NCBI RefSeq assembly: GCF_000003815.2
Contig: NC_049997.1
Location: 16,231,189 to 16,295,188 of the forward strand
From: Branchiostoma floridae
Lineage: Eukaryota > Chordata > Leptocardii > Amphioxiformes > Branchiostomatidae
Length of the DNA stretch: 64,000 nt
Direction: 5' to 3'
Part shown: in pieces, positions 1 to 10,742 of the stretch
Numbering within the stretch: the first letter of the stretch is position 1
Layout: every line of letters begins with the position of its first letter
Notes under the pieces: generated by a model
What the model saw: only the letters and a program-made list of their open reading frames with translations
What the model was told of the DNA's origin: nothing
Databases searched by the model: none
Made by a program: the position numbers and the translations under genes

Positions 1-1238
1 GCAATGTTCACATTTGTACGGTTTCTCTCCAGTGTGCGTCCTCGTATGCTTCTTTAGAGAGCACAGTTCGCTGAATTCTTTGCTGCACTCCTCACATCTG
101 TAAGGTTTTTCTCCAGTATGAGTCCTCATATGGCTCGTCAGAGCACCCAGCTCAACGAACTGTTTGCTGCACTGTTCGCATTCGTACTGCTTTTCACCGG
201 TGTGATACCGCATATGCCTTTTCAGATAATTCAGCTGACAGAATCGTTTGCTGCACTCCTCACATTTGTAAGGTTTCTCACCGGTGTGAGTCCTCATATG
301 GCTCTTCAGAGAACCCAGCTCACAGAACTGTTTGCTGCACTCCTCACATCTGTATGGTTTCTCACCGGTGTGAGTTCGCATGTGAATCCTCACAGAGTAA
401 AGCTCGCTGAATTGCCGGCCGCACTCCTCACACCTGTAAGGTGTCTCACCGGTGTGAGTCTTCATATGGCTCTTCAGATGACCTGGCGTTCTAAACTGTT
501 TGCTGCACTCCTCACACCTGTAGGGTTTCTCACCGGTGTGTGTCCTCATATGAATCTTCAGATAACCCAACCGACTGAAATGTTTGTTGCATTTGTCACA
601 ACTGTAAGGTTTTTCTCCAGTATGAGTCCTCATATGCATTTTCAGAGAACCCATCTCACTAAACTGCCTACTGCACTCCTCACAGCGATAAGGTTTCTCT
701 CCGGTATGGGTCCTGATATGCTTCGTCAGATCACTTGGGTCACTGAACTGCTTGCTACACTTTTCGCAATTGTACGGTTTCTCATCGGTATGAGTACGCA
801 TGTGTCTGTTCAGATGATCAAGTTGACGGAACTGTTTGTTGCACGTGCCACACGTATAGGGCTTCTCACCGGTATGAGTACGCATGTGTGTCCGTAGAGC
901 ACCCAACTGACTGAACTGTTTGCTGCACTGCTCGCATTTGTAAGGCTTCTCTCCGGTATGAGTCGTCATATGCCTCTTCAGAGAACCCGACTCACTAAAC
1001 TGCCTGCCGCACTCCTCACATCTGTAAGGTTTTTCTCCAGTATGAGTCCTCATATGCTTCTTCAAAGAACTCAGTTCACTGAACTGTTTGCTACATTCCT
1101 CACATTTGTAAGGTTTCTCACCCGTATGTGTCCTCATATGTCTCTTTAGATTATCCAGCTGACTGAACTGTTTGCTGCACTCCTCACACCTATAACTTTT
1201 CTCTCCAGTGTTGGTTGCCATGTTGATCAAATCTGACA
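1..1238 (-). CDS. C2H2 zinc-finger protein, coding exon (3' end beyond window)
   Basis: Coding begins at an ATG at 1221 on the minus strand (start MATNTGEK) and stays open to position 1, so the C-terminus lies outside the window. I read 14 complete C2H2 fingers plus the start of a fifteenth, on an 84-base (28-residue) period with TGEKP linkers. Most fingers have the form YxCEECSKQFSxLxxLKxHMRTH. The exon starts at 1238 after an acceptor (TTTCTGCAG), leaving 17 noncoding bases before the ATG. The probable role is sequence-specific DNA binding in the nucleus, with no KRAB, BTB or other effector domain visible in this exon. Its paralogue is the plus-strand gene at 6616-7585, which shares the leader just before the ATG. 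The long plus-strand ORF at 118-897 is only its antisense. Confidence 0.9.
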
Positions 1239-4124
1239 CTGCAGAAATAACATTGGAAAAAATGTTTTAGAGATTTTATTAGAAATTAATAGTTGCCAGC
1301 ATGTACGGACATTTTGCATTAGTAAAAATGTGCACGTGGCGACAAAATCCAAGTAAACATTACATGTTATTCTTTAGTACTATCTATGTAGTATCAGCTG
1401 TCAGCTGAAAAGAAAAAGAATTTGGCCAAACAGGGACAAAGTAGTTACGGGTTTTGAGTAAGTCTTTTGCAGTCTAGCCAGTGGCAGAACAGTTAACTCC
1501 TAGGCCAATTAACTCCTACTAGACTACCACTTTTGCTAAATTCCCCTATTACTATTCGGCCAGGCGGGATAGAGACTAATGTTTACAATGGTTTATGACC
1601 GAGACAGCAAATCACGATCACCAAATTTGCAGGGAAGGTTGTGCTCATCGAGTTTTATAATTCCTGCAATTTTTATATGATTATGACGTAATATGACGTA
1701 ATTATGACGTCATTAATTGATATTTTTGGCTAAAACCGGGAATTCCCATAATACCTAAATATCTCACTCAAAAAGTTACCAATAAAGGTTTCTTATTGAT
1801 ATTTAAGTGTTATGAGACTTCTGTTGTCAAAAGTCGACGCAACGACGTCAAAATGACGTCATAGAATGACGTCATCTGTAGTTTAGCTATCCGCCATCTT
1901 GGATTATCAACCTTAAATTTTTCAAGATACATTTTTTTTCAACATGTAACGCTAAAACCCCTTGGAAATGGATTAAAAACGTTCACATGAATGTTTTCCG
2001 TAAGAAAATACCACGTAGTGATGAAATCTGAGTGAAAATAAACTTGTTATACTTTAAATCATGATATTGTCGGGTATATCTTGGATTTTGACCAGTTACG
2101 TCATTTCATTAGCATAATTTATGAATATTCAATCATAAATGTTTAACTAAGATGTGTTGGGTATTAAAGATATATGAAAAGAAGTTAACTTTAGGAAGAA
2201 AATCTTAAAACCCCATTGTGTAAACCAAAATTAGTGATTTTCGTAAAATTTGCTTTTCAGAAACCCGTTGCCATGGCAACACGAAAAATCATAAACTTCC
2301 TAAATTTTTTTTAATTGTTGCCAACATTATTTTAGGAAAACTCACCAAGTTTGGTAGTTCTAGCACAAGCCGTTTGGTAGCTATAGGGGGTCAAAGTTGC
2401 CGCGGCCACTTTTAGCACCCCCCCCCCCCCCCCCAGTCTGGATAGGGTTAATAATTCGGGAACAAGATGGAAGGTGTTAGAAGTTACAGAGGCTACTGGT
2501 TGAAACCTGTTTCGTCAACTAGTATGAAGCTGCAGTACCATTATAGATCACAAGTCGGCTCTTCTGTACCGGCTGCTGAACCAGCACTCAAATGACAACA
2601 GCTAATGTTCACTCATATAAATATTATGTTACCTACGGACAATTTCCCGGCATATAGTACACTAAAACACTAACAAATAACTGGTTCAGTAGGTAACAAG
2701 TCTGTTTGCCTCATTCCATAGGTTTCATACACTTACGACAACATATGTCGCAATAATGCTGTTGATTTTGTTTTAAAATAGAGTTAGAATGATTCAAGTA
2801 CATTTTGTCACAATGTATAGTCAGGTTTAGATATCGAAATGGATAGATTTATACCTGAAGGCTTTTACAGGTGCTAAGACGAACCAACGATCTGTCTTCC
2901 ATTTTAGCATCTGCTTTGACACATGTATTAGTCTCCAAGCAGATGTGACTTTAGGCTCAGTGTCGTGTTTTGACGTTTTCATGCGTCTTTCTAGTGTCCT
3001 TTTCTGTCTCTGTTTGCCATCATCATATATATGAAAGTTACGCATAAAAAGAATCAAACATACTATAATAAGGCCTAAACCGGACCCAACATCTGCTTGG
3101 GGTTAATGTTAATATGTTGCCTAGCCCACCAATGGCATTGGAAGTATTCACCGATACACACCTCACAATACACATCCCAGATGGCTGATTGTGACCCAAA
3201 ATTATAATTTAGCCTCCGAAAAGACCTGAAAGTTATCCCCGAATTCCGATGCAAGACAAAGGGGTGGAAAGGCAAATAGTCGACTACTTTGCATTTTGAC
3301 AATAGAGGCATATTTCAGACGATGGCTTTGTGTTGCTTGGCTTCGTGGCGAAACATTGGTATACACACTTTCTGTGCAGACAACAACTTTGCGGCATAAA
3401 AACCTGGCTCAAATGATGAAAATCGGACTCAACGCTCCCCCATCAATAGTAGTAAGTAAACACTGGAGGAAGGTCGCAAAGAAGGCTAGGAGGGGTGTCA
3501 AAATGAAAAGAAAATCGCAGCCGCTACTACTACCCCCACCTCTCCGACCGATCGAATTTGGGTATAGACCACTTGAGAACAGACAACAAGAAAATATATG
3601 GCTTCCAACGTACGATTCGTGCCATCTTACATAGACTTTGGCAGGGTCAGCTGGTCATTTGGTATACCGGCAAAACATCTTTTATGTAACAATAGCGTAC
3701 GCATGCAGAATTGTTATTCTTCAAATTTCTTATAACAAAAACAAACCAATAGGTTTTTGACCCCGGTGGTGTTATTATACAAGGCTCATCAAATTGTAAC
3801 TAAGTATCGTTACATAACTTGCAAACAGAATCAAACGTTGCACTAAATCTAACAGAATGAAGTGGAATTTGCTGGATGTAAATTTGAATCTTACGGCATA
3901 AACAATCCAGTATGTAATGTTGTAATCATGGAATTTGCGTCGTCAGTCTACTCAAGGACCTTGGTCTACTGTTCAGTAATTTTGAAAGGTCGACCCAAAA
4001 CGGCGCGCTAAGACAACTTTGCCTTTTTGTGTGCGTAGTTCGTATCGTTTCTTAGCTACATGTACTACTAACAATACACAGCTACAAGACAAGAGCTTAG
4101 AGATAGAATTAAAAACAGTCTTAC
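1239..4124 (-). other. Intron 1 of the minus-strand zinc-finger gene
   Basis: The intron runs from the noncoding exon donor at 4124 to the coding-exon acceptor at 1239. The part at about 2500-4100 mirrors the intron of the plus-strand paralogue (see the inverted duplication). The part at about 1400-2455 is absent from that paralogue and largely consists of a dispersed repeat. I see no credible coding exon here; the ORFs at 2827-3634 have no recognisable domain and fall in mirrored intron sequence. Confidence 0.6.
1655..2451 (+). repeat. Dispersed repeat, family A, copy 1
   Basis: The segment has clustered TGACGTCA-like palindromes (1685-1875), a CCGCCATCTTGGAT stretch, GTTGCCATGGCAACACGAAA, a block around GCCAACATTATTTTAGG, a poly-C run at 2418-2434 and an end CAGTCTGGATAGGGTTAA. 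The same blocks recur in the same order at 10026-10742, 11996-12544 and, reversed, 15189-15728. It interrupts the minus-strand zinc-finger intron and is missing from the mirrored plus-strand intron, so it probably inserted after the duplication. The left border is not clear. Confidence 0.6.
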
Positions 4125-4330
4125 CTTGTGAATGTTTGTGGGAACGGCTCGCTTTCAGGCAAGGAAATATAAGTGAATCCTCTTGCTCGGACGGAGAACT
4201 GTGTATGTGTCCGCTCACAGCGCTAGCTTCACATAGAATACCGGAAAATTACGTACTCCGCTATTATGCAAATCCAACTTGCTGTGGCCAATCAGGGTCC
4301 GTTGCTGAAACGCCCACGTGACGGTTTTCA
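2480..4330 (-). repeat. Left arm of the inverted duplication (noncoding part)
   Basis: Read on the minus strand, this segment matches 4940-6440 on the plus strand in collinear blocks: promoter and exon 1 (4125-4320 versus 4962-5158), the block around GATTCTTTTTATGCGTAAC (about 3040-3060 versus 5828-5850), the block with CCAAGCAGATGTTGGGTCCG, and the block with GCTGCAGTACCATTAT at about 2530. Together with the coding exons, the two arms make a head-to-head duplication of a whole gene. The central ~600 bases (4331-4940) show no mirror match. Confidence 0.75.
4125..4330 (-). promoter_or_regulatory. Promoter and noncoding exon 1 of the minus-strand zinc-finger gene
   Basis: On the minus strand the order is an E-box CACGTG (4315-4320), a CCAAT box as ATTGG (4288-4292), an octamer ATTTGCAT (4266-4273), then a transcribed-looking segment ending in a strong donor (CACAAG then GTAAGAC, exon boundary at 4125). 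The same order and spacing are seen in the mirrored copy on the plus strand: E-box to donor is about 196 bases in both. This exon contains no start codon used by the protein. The TSS is not determined. Octamer plus CCAAT is a known promoter arrangement; the regulatory claim is inferred from paralogue conservation. Confidence 0.55.
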
Positions 4331-4939
4331 GAACCAACAGGTGCTAATTAGCATATAAACCTTGTCTTGACTTCATTTCACCTTAGTTTGTTTACAATTG
4401 GACGATATCAAATTTGCGACCTTGGGGGGAGGGCGCTGATACTCTGGACGAATATTTTGAATATTTTGTGCCAGACACAATATACCGTATAATTTCCCTA
4501 GTTATATAATATATACGATGTCCTTTGTTGAACAAGGGTCGGTAAATATCATGTACTATTATGTGATGATATTTAAATCCATTTCGCCGTTGCGGTTGTA
4601 ACATTACACGGGAAAACAGTTTCACTAAAACAACGAAGTCAACAAATCATATCATTTTTAAGCTCCGTAAAAAACTATCCAAAGCAAAGATGTTTCATAC
4701 AGATTGTTAAAAAATAGTAGACAATAAGGAAGAAAGAAACAAAGGTACTAGTATACCTTTGATCAATTAAGGAGAGACATCTCCATTTGCAATACCACGC
4801 TGAAAACGTAAATAAATAATCGTGGACACTGATCTCCAATGAGATTTTGCCTTCATTCTTATCTATTTGTGTGTTGTTGTTTTCTCAGTAAAAGATGATT
4901 CTCATGAATTGATTAAGAAACTGAAAATTATAAATGGAT
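4331..4939. other. Central spacer between the divergent zinc-finger promoters
   Basis: About 600 AT-rich bases separate the two promoter copies. I see no gene and no clear mirror match between its halves. It could carry shared regulatory sequence for both genes or be the loop left by the inverted duplication. Confidence 0.4.
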
Positions 4940-5158
4940 TAGTCTGAAAAGAGGACACCATCACGTGAGCGATTCAGCAACGAGCCCTGATTGGTCACAG
5001 CGAGCGGGATTTGCATAATCTCGAAGTACGTCATTTGCAAGAGCATTCTATGTGAAGCTAGCGCTGTGAGCGGACACGTACTCTTCTGCGTCCAAGCAAG
5101 AGGATCCACTTATCTTCCTGTCTAGAAAAAGCGACCCGTTCCCACAAACATTCACAAG
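4940..5158 (+). promoter_or_regulatory. Promoter and noncoding exon 1 of the plus-strand zinc-finger gene
   Basis: The order is CACGTG (4962-4967), ATTGG (4990-4994), octamer ATTTGCAT (5009-5016), then a leader ending TTCACAAG at 5158 before the donor GTAAGAC. These are the same elements as in the mirrored minus-strand promoter. The exon is joined to the coding exon at 6616 by inference from the conserved donor and acceptor pair in the two paralogues. Confidence 0.55.
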
Positions 5159-5326
5159 GTAAGACTGTTGCTGTTAATTCTATCTCTTATTTGGTATTTG
5201 GTGTGTATTCTTAGCAGTAAAAATGATGCGAAATCGTAGCCTCCTCCAATGGCCTCTCTGGGGGGCCTTGGTGTAAGTTGTTGGGGGTGGGGGCCGGTGG
5301 TGGTGGGTGTTGAAAAAAATCATTCT

Positions 5327-5479
5327 ATTCGCGATTTTTAACCGGGAATACGCCAGGAAAGGAAAAATGTCAGGAAAGGAATATATACCAGGAAGCTTGT
5401 TCTGGCCCCTGGTATATATTCCTTTACCAGCATTATGGTTTTCCTTTCATGGCATAATTTCCGGTTAAAAATCGCGAAT
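5327..5479. mobile_element. Foldback (hairpin) element
   Basis: The segment begins ATTCGCGATTTTTAACCGG and ends with the matching inverse CCGGTTAAAAATCGCGAAT. The pairing continues inward through AGGAAAGGAATATATACCAGG and its complement around 5400, so almost the whole 153 bases can fold on itself. No coding capacity. It sits in the intron of the plus-strand zinc-finger gene. No clear target duplication was found. Confidence 0.65.
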
Positions 5480-6615
5480 CAGCCTCGCCGGCTTTCTACG
5501 AGTGCCAGTGGTTACAAGTATTTGTTGGGGGATCGTTCACTCCGATTTTCAACAGTTGGGCCAGGTTTTTATGTCGCAAAGATCGTGTCTGCACAGAAAG
5601 TGTGTACTGTGTACATGTACAAAGGTTTCCCCATGAAGCCAAGCCATTGTCTGACATATGCCCGAGTCTCTATTGTCCTAATGCAAAGTAGTCTTTTCAT
5701 TTTACTTGCCCTTTTGTCATGCAACGGAATTCGGGCATACCAAGGAGGTTGAAAGAGGGCATACGTTCCAGACCCTTTTATCCCCAAGCAGATGTTGGGT
5801 CCGGTTTATGCTTTATTAGAGTTTGTCTGATTCTTTTTATGCGTAACTCTTCTATATATGAGGAAAGTGACCCTAGAAATAACGGGACAATACGTATAAA
5901 AACGACTAAACACTGAGATGTGCTTGGAAACTAATACCCCCTAGGGTGTTGGAGTGGAAGTTATATGAACGTTGTTTTGTCTTGGCATCTGCTAAAAGCT
6001 TTTCAGGTCCAAATTTATCCAGGTTTGATTTCTAAACCTGACTGTACCTTCTTACGAGATAATCCTCTAAACAAAATCAACTGCATTATTGCGACAGATA
6101 CTGTCGTAAGAAAATGTTTGAAACAAACTTATTTTATTTACTACTGAACTAGACCAAGGAGGTTAAATAAAGAAGGATTTAACCTCCTTGACTAGGGCTG
6201 AGGCACAGTATTTGCTAGCGTGGTGTTTTAGTGTAATATATGTCAGGTAATTATACGTAGGTGACATTATATTTGCAGGAGTGTCAACACTCATTTGGAT
6301 GTTGTTATCAGTGCTAGTTATCTTAGAAACTTCAAGCGGTACTAAAGCGCCGACTTGTAATTCATAATGGTACTGCAGCCTCGAACGGATGAAGATATAC
6401 TTAGTCTAGTACTAGTTCTTGCCATTAAACAAGTTGACGGAAATAGTACTTGCTGTTCCTGTAATAACATGTAATGGTTAATTTCAAACTTATATCACCA
6501 ACGTACACTTTTTTCTTGTATAGTATATAATAAAACGCGGATCTGTCAGTATATGCTAGCGACTATTTATTCCAAGTAAATGTCTAATACACAATTTCCA
6601 TTGATATTTCTGCAG

Positions 6616-7585
6616 TGTCGGAGATTTGACCAACATGGCAACCAACCATCTCAAACAATGGGAGACCAGGGAAGGAACTTCAAAGGATCTTCCGCGTACC
6701 CAAATGTGTATCGAGTGCGACATTCAGTTTCCTAATGTTGGTGAGTTTATAAAACATCTGCGCACTCACACTGGAAAGAAACCTTATAGGTGTGGGGAGT
6801 GCAACAAACAGTTTAGTCAGCTGTGTAATCTGAAGAAGCATATGAGGACTCATACCGGAGAAAAACCATACAAGTGTGAGGAGTGTAGCAGAGAGTTTAG
6901 TCATTTGTGTTCACTGAAGAATCATATGAGGACTCACACGGGTGAGAAACCTTACAAATGTGAGGAGTGCAGCAAACAGTTCAGTCAGCTAGGTAATCTG
7001 AAGAATCATATTAGGATTCATACCGGAGAGAAACCTTACAAATGTGAGGAGTGCAGCAGACAGTTCAGTGAGTCGGTTTCTCTGAAGAAGCATATGAGGA
7101 CTCATACCGGAGAGAAACCGTACATGTGTGAGGAGTGCAGCAGACAGTTCAGTCGGCTGGGTTCTCTGAAGAAGCATATGAGGACTCATACTGGAGAGAA
7201 GCCGTACAAATGTGAGGAGTGCAGCAGACAGTTCAGTCAGCTGTTCTATCTGAAGACACACATGCGGACTCATACCGGGCAGAAGCCCTATACATGTGAG
7301 GAGTGCAACAAACAGTTCAGTCAGCGTAGTTCTCTAAAGAGCCACATTCTGACTCATACGGGTGAGAAGCCATTTAGGTGTGAGGAGTGCAGCAGACAAT
7401 TCAGTCATCTGAGTTCTCTAAAGACCCACATACGGACTCATACGGGTGAGAAGCCCTATAGGTGTGATGAGTGCAGCAGACAATTCAGTCATCTGGTTTC
7501 TCTAAAGATCCACATTCGGACTCGTGTGAGATTAGCCCTATATAAGTGTGATGCAGCAAACAGTTCAGTCAGCTCAGTTCTCTAA
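6616..7585 (+). CDS. C2H2 zinc-finger protein, coding exon with damaged C-terminus
   Basis: The exon begins at 6616 after TTTCTGCAG; the true start is the ATG at 6635 (MATNHLKQW), giving about 316 residues. A diverged first finger (MCIEC...FIKHLRTH) is followed by eight regular fingers with TGEKP linkers. The tenth finger has lost its last zinc-binding histidine (HIRTR instead of HIRTH). A small deletion near 7550 (apparently 4 bases in a GATGAGTGCAGC-type motif) then shifts the frame, so an eleventh finger is read out of frame and the protein stops at 7585. Downstream bases to about 7605 still spell finger sequence in another frame. It is the divergent paralogue of the minus-strand gene at 1-1238, probably a nuclear DNA-binding protein. 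Confidence 0.88.
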
Positions 7586-7640
7586 AGACCCACATTCGGA
7601 CTCATACCAATCACATGGACCCAATTTACAGATTTGCGAT

Positions 7641-8690
7641 AGCAAAACCTGTATTGTTTTCGTTGTAATGTATGAGCGCTGCCATTTTGTTTTACGGTGT
7701 ATGACGGGAAGGGTGGCACTGACAGATCAGTGTGTTGTATGAAGTGATGGGATGGGATGACTAGGAAATGTGATCTTGTGGTCTTGTTTAAACTAGATTA
7801 GGTACACCATCTTTGTTTTTATCTAGTGGCGTTTATGAAAGAAATGTCACGACCATGTTTCTAATGACTAGGTGTGTTGTAAATACCTTGCTGTCGTGAC
7901 TTGTGAATCTATGCAACAGGCACTACTGTTTTTAAAGAACCAGCTACTTAATATTACTTCCAGGCAGTGTGTACAGATAAAGGGACAACAAAAGTTATGA
8001 TGTGACCAACAGTGAGGAATATACGACAATTTGAGATTTCAATTGCATGCTCTCTAGCTCTGTTCTTGATTGTACATATTGCATTTCGTTGTGTACCCTA
8101 AAAGTTCACACATATATTGATGATTAGTTCTGCAGTGTGATAGCTTACTTTAAAATCGCACGGCATGTATACCGTAGGCAATCCAGCTAGCGCTGTCACA
8201 TGGGCCCTATTCATTTATTTATATTTATATAGCAAAACCTGTACTGTTTTCGTTGTCATGTATGAGCGCCGCCATTTTGTTTTACGGTGTATGGCGAGAA
8301 GGGTGGCGCCATTTTGGACTTGACGGATCAGTGTGTTGTATGAAGTGATGTGATGGGATGACTAGGAAATGTGATCTGGTGGTCTTGTTTAAACTAGATT
8401 AGGTACACCATCTTTGTTTTTATCTAGTGGCGTTTATGAAAGAAATGTAACGACCATGTTTCTAATGAAGAGATGTGTTGTACATACCTTGCGGTTGTGA
8501 CTTATGAATCTAATAGATTCATTACATTGTAACACGCATCACTGTATGTTGTCATAGAACCAGCTACTTAATACTACTTCTAGACAGTGTGTATAGATAA
8601 AGGGACAACAAAGGTTATGATGTGACCAACAGTATTGGGAGAATACGACAATGTGAGATTTCAATTGCATGCTATCTGTTCTTGAATATA
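7641..8690 (+). repeat. Tandem duplication downstream of the zinc-finger gene
   Basis: The block starting AGCAAAACCTGTATTGTTTT at 7641 recurs at 8231 (AGCAAAACCTGTACTGTTTT), a period of about 590 bases. Long shared stretches follow (TATGAGCGC, GTGTTGTATGAAGTGATG, CTAGATTAGGTACACCATC, AATTGCATGCT). The first copy abuts the zinc-finger coding end, so it may include 3' UTR. The second copy is cut at 8690 by the element at 8691-9839. Confidence 0.8.
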
Positions 8691-9839
8691 CCGGTGTGAC
8701 AGCGATCTCGCCCCCCCCGTGATCTCGCCCCCCCGGGGGCGAAATCACTAGCGATCTCGCCCCCCCCCCGGGGCGAAATCACTAGCGATCTCGCCCTCCC
8801 CGGCTAGTGATCTCGCCCCCCTACCTAGCCCCCCTTTAGCGATTTCGCCCCCCCCCCAAAAAAAACGGGTTTACATGACACTTTAAAAGTTGATTGGTAT
8901 AAATCACAAAATGTAGTTTCAGAATGATATAAGTACACGAGTTTGATACATAACTCCATTCATAGTATCAATATTAACGTAATTACATGGTAATAAGATA
9001 GTTGAACTTGTTTCAGACAAGGAGGGTTTGGTCCCTTGTATTCCCATTATTGCATATACCTGAGTCTTGACATAAGATGTATTTAATTGTATTCACCTGT
9101 CCTCAAGCAACCTATATATCTCCAATATGAAGTCTCTACCATGAAGTGACCACAAAAGAACTATGTAATGTCTTTATTAATTATGCAAATATTAGGTATT
9201 AATTAGAATAACGCACATTTTGGTATATGCACCTGGCCAAGGGATATCTTCACCTCCAACATGACTGTTTTTTCTAGTATTTAGGAACTGATGCATTTAC
9301 CCGTGTTTCTTAAAACAGGTACTTTACCAGTGTTTGTGTAGCATTTAGCAACAGCTATATCAACTTGCGCGTAGATAGTGTTTATAATGAGAAACTATTA
9401 TTTACGTACGTGTGTTTTTGTTAGTGCTTTGGAAATGTTTCCAGCACAAGAAAGAAAACACTGTGACAAATTGAAAACTTATAGCTGACGTATTCCGTAC
9501 CATAGACGGTGTTGATTTATACGTTCGCAGTAGCACTGTTTTTATGCCACCTCAGCTGCAAAAATTGTCTTTTTCATTTCAATGTCATGTTTGCACCGAA
9601 CAATATAGTATCGACTTTTGAGGTATGACATCTTTTGGTACGGTAATAAGGTGCCATATAGGTACCAGGTAACACACCATATACGTTACTCCCCAGGTGC
9701 AGTATAGTACCAGGTAGCGCACCTGTAATATGTAGTAGCCAGCTGCTCTGGGGGGGGGGGGGGGGCGCGAAAACGCTAAAGGGGGGCGAAAACGCTAGTG
9801 ATCTCGCCCCCCGGGAGGGCGAGATCGCTGTCACACCGG
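8691..9839. mobile_element. Non-autonomous DNA transposon with G/C-run termini, TA target duplication
   Basis: The left end is CCGGTGTGACAGCGATCTCG and the right end is its perfect inverse, flanked by TA at 8689-8690 and 9840-9841. The termini extend inward about 150 bases as degenerate repeats of GATCTCGCCCCCC, GGGGGCGAAATCACTAGC and relatives. The middle (about 8880-9740) is AT-rich with no protein I can recognise. A TA duplication is typical of Tc1/mariner-type and some other superfamilies, but the family is not identified. It landed in the second copy of the tandem duplication. Confidence 0.8.
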
Positions 9840-9925
9840 TACATCTTGGATTTCGGGGCAGAAGAGTGTTATCAAAATCTTGGGATGTTTCGGGTTTTTT
9901 ATTCCCACTGCATAAATTTGATTAT

Positions 9926-10025
9926 NNNNNNNNNNNNNNNNNNNNNNNNNNNNNNNNNNNNNNNNNNNNNNNNNNNNNNNNNNNNNNNNNNNNNNNNNNN
10001 NNNNNNNNNNNNNNNNNNNNNNNNN
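9926..10025. other. Assembly gap (100 N)
   Basis: Exactly 100 N characters, the usual placeholder for a gap of unknown size. ORFs that read through it are not real. The 5' part of the dispersed repeat at 10026 is missing because of it. Confidence 0.99.
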
Positions 10026-10742
10026 AAGGGTATTCTCAGAAAACTTCAAGTTATGCTACGAAAATGTAACAACAAGTGCAGATAACAGAATAATAATGTT
10101 TATTATGACTTGCGTTGCCAATAGCAACATCAATGACGTCAAAATGACGTCATAAAATGACGTCATGCACATCAAAGATATGAGTTGGGCTCCGCCATAT
10201 TATATCCACCACCTTGAATTTTTAAAACTACTTTTTTTGCAACAAATAATCACAAAGGGCAATGGAAAGAGACAAACTTCATTCATTTAGATGGTTTTTG
10301 ATGAAAAAATACCAGGTAGTTACAAATTTTAAGGGATAATTAGCTTGTTATTCTTGATCTGGCCATTCGGTCCGCCATCTTGGATTTTGGGCTGATGACG
10401 TCATCAAATTAGCATGATTTATGCATATATAATTATGAAAGATATGCTAAATAATATAAGATTTTATTTATGTAACAAAATAGCAGTAATATAGCAAATA
10501 AATGTGAAAAATACATTGTTAGAACCAAAAATAGTGATTTTTTGCAACACTGCCTGTCAACAAACGGTTGCCATGGCAACACGAAATAATCGAAAATTTG
10601 TCAACCTTCGTAAAATTGTTGCCAACAATATTTTGGGAAAACTCACCAAATTTGGTGGCTCTAGCGTAAGCCGTTCTGGCGTTATAGGACATCGAAGTTG
10701 GCGCAGCCCTCAAAACCCCCCCCCCCGGTCTGAATAGGGTTA
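10026..10742 (+). repeat. Dispersed repeat, family A, copy 2 (truncated by the gap)
   Basis: Shows ATGACGTCAAAATGACGTCA, CCGCCATCTTGGATTT, GTTGCCATGGCAACACGAAA, GCCAACAATATTTTGGGAAA, a poly-C run and the end GGTCTGAATAGGGTTAA at 10742. Same block order as the copy at 1655-2451. Confidence 0.65.

Larger units (their letters stand above)
4940..6440 (+). repeat. Right arm of the inverted duplication (noncoding part)
   Basis: This is the plus-strand counterpart of 2480-4330. It contains promoter, exon 1 and intron sequence of the plus-strand zinc-finger gene. A foldback element at 5327-5479 lies inside it and was not seen at the mirrored place in the left arm. Confidence 0.7.

Noticed and set aside
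118-1149. Long plus-strand ORFs with repeated HMxLQxTQLTELFAALLT peptide
   Set aside because: They are the antisense of the minus-strand zinc-finger array; the 28-residue repeat and all zinc ligands are on the other strand.
1-1238. Regular 84-base repeat resembling a CRISPR-like array
   Set aside because: The repeat encodes C2H2 fingers and linkers in one open frame; period and content are those of zinc fingers in animal DNA.
6680-7273. Minus-strand ORFs in the 6.6-7.6 kb region
   Set aside because: Antisense shadows of the plus-strand zinc-finger exon.
9798-10085. ORFs spanning the N run
   Set aside because: They consist of X residues across an assembly gap and of transposon and repeat ends.
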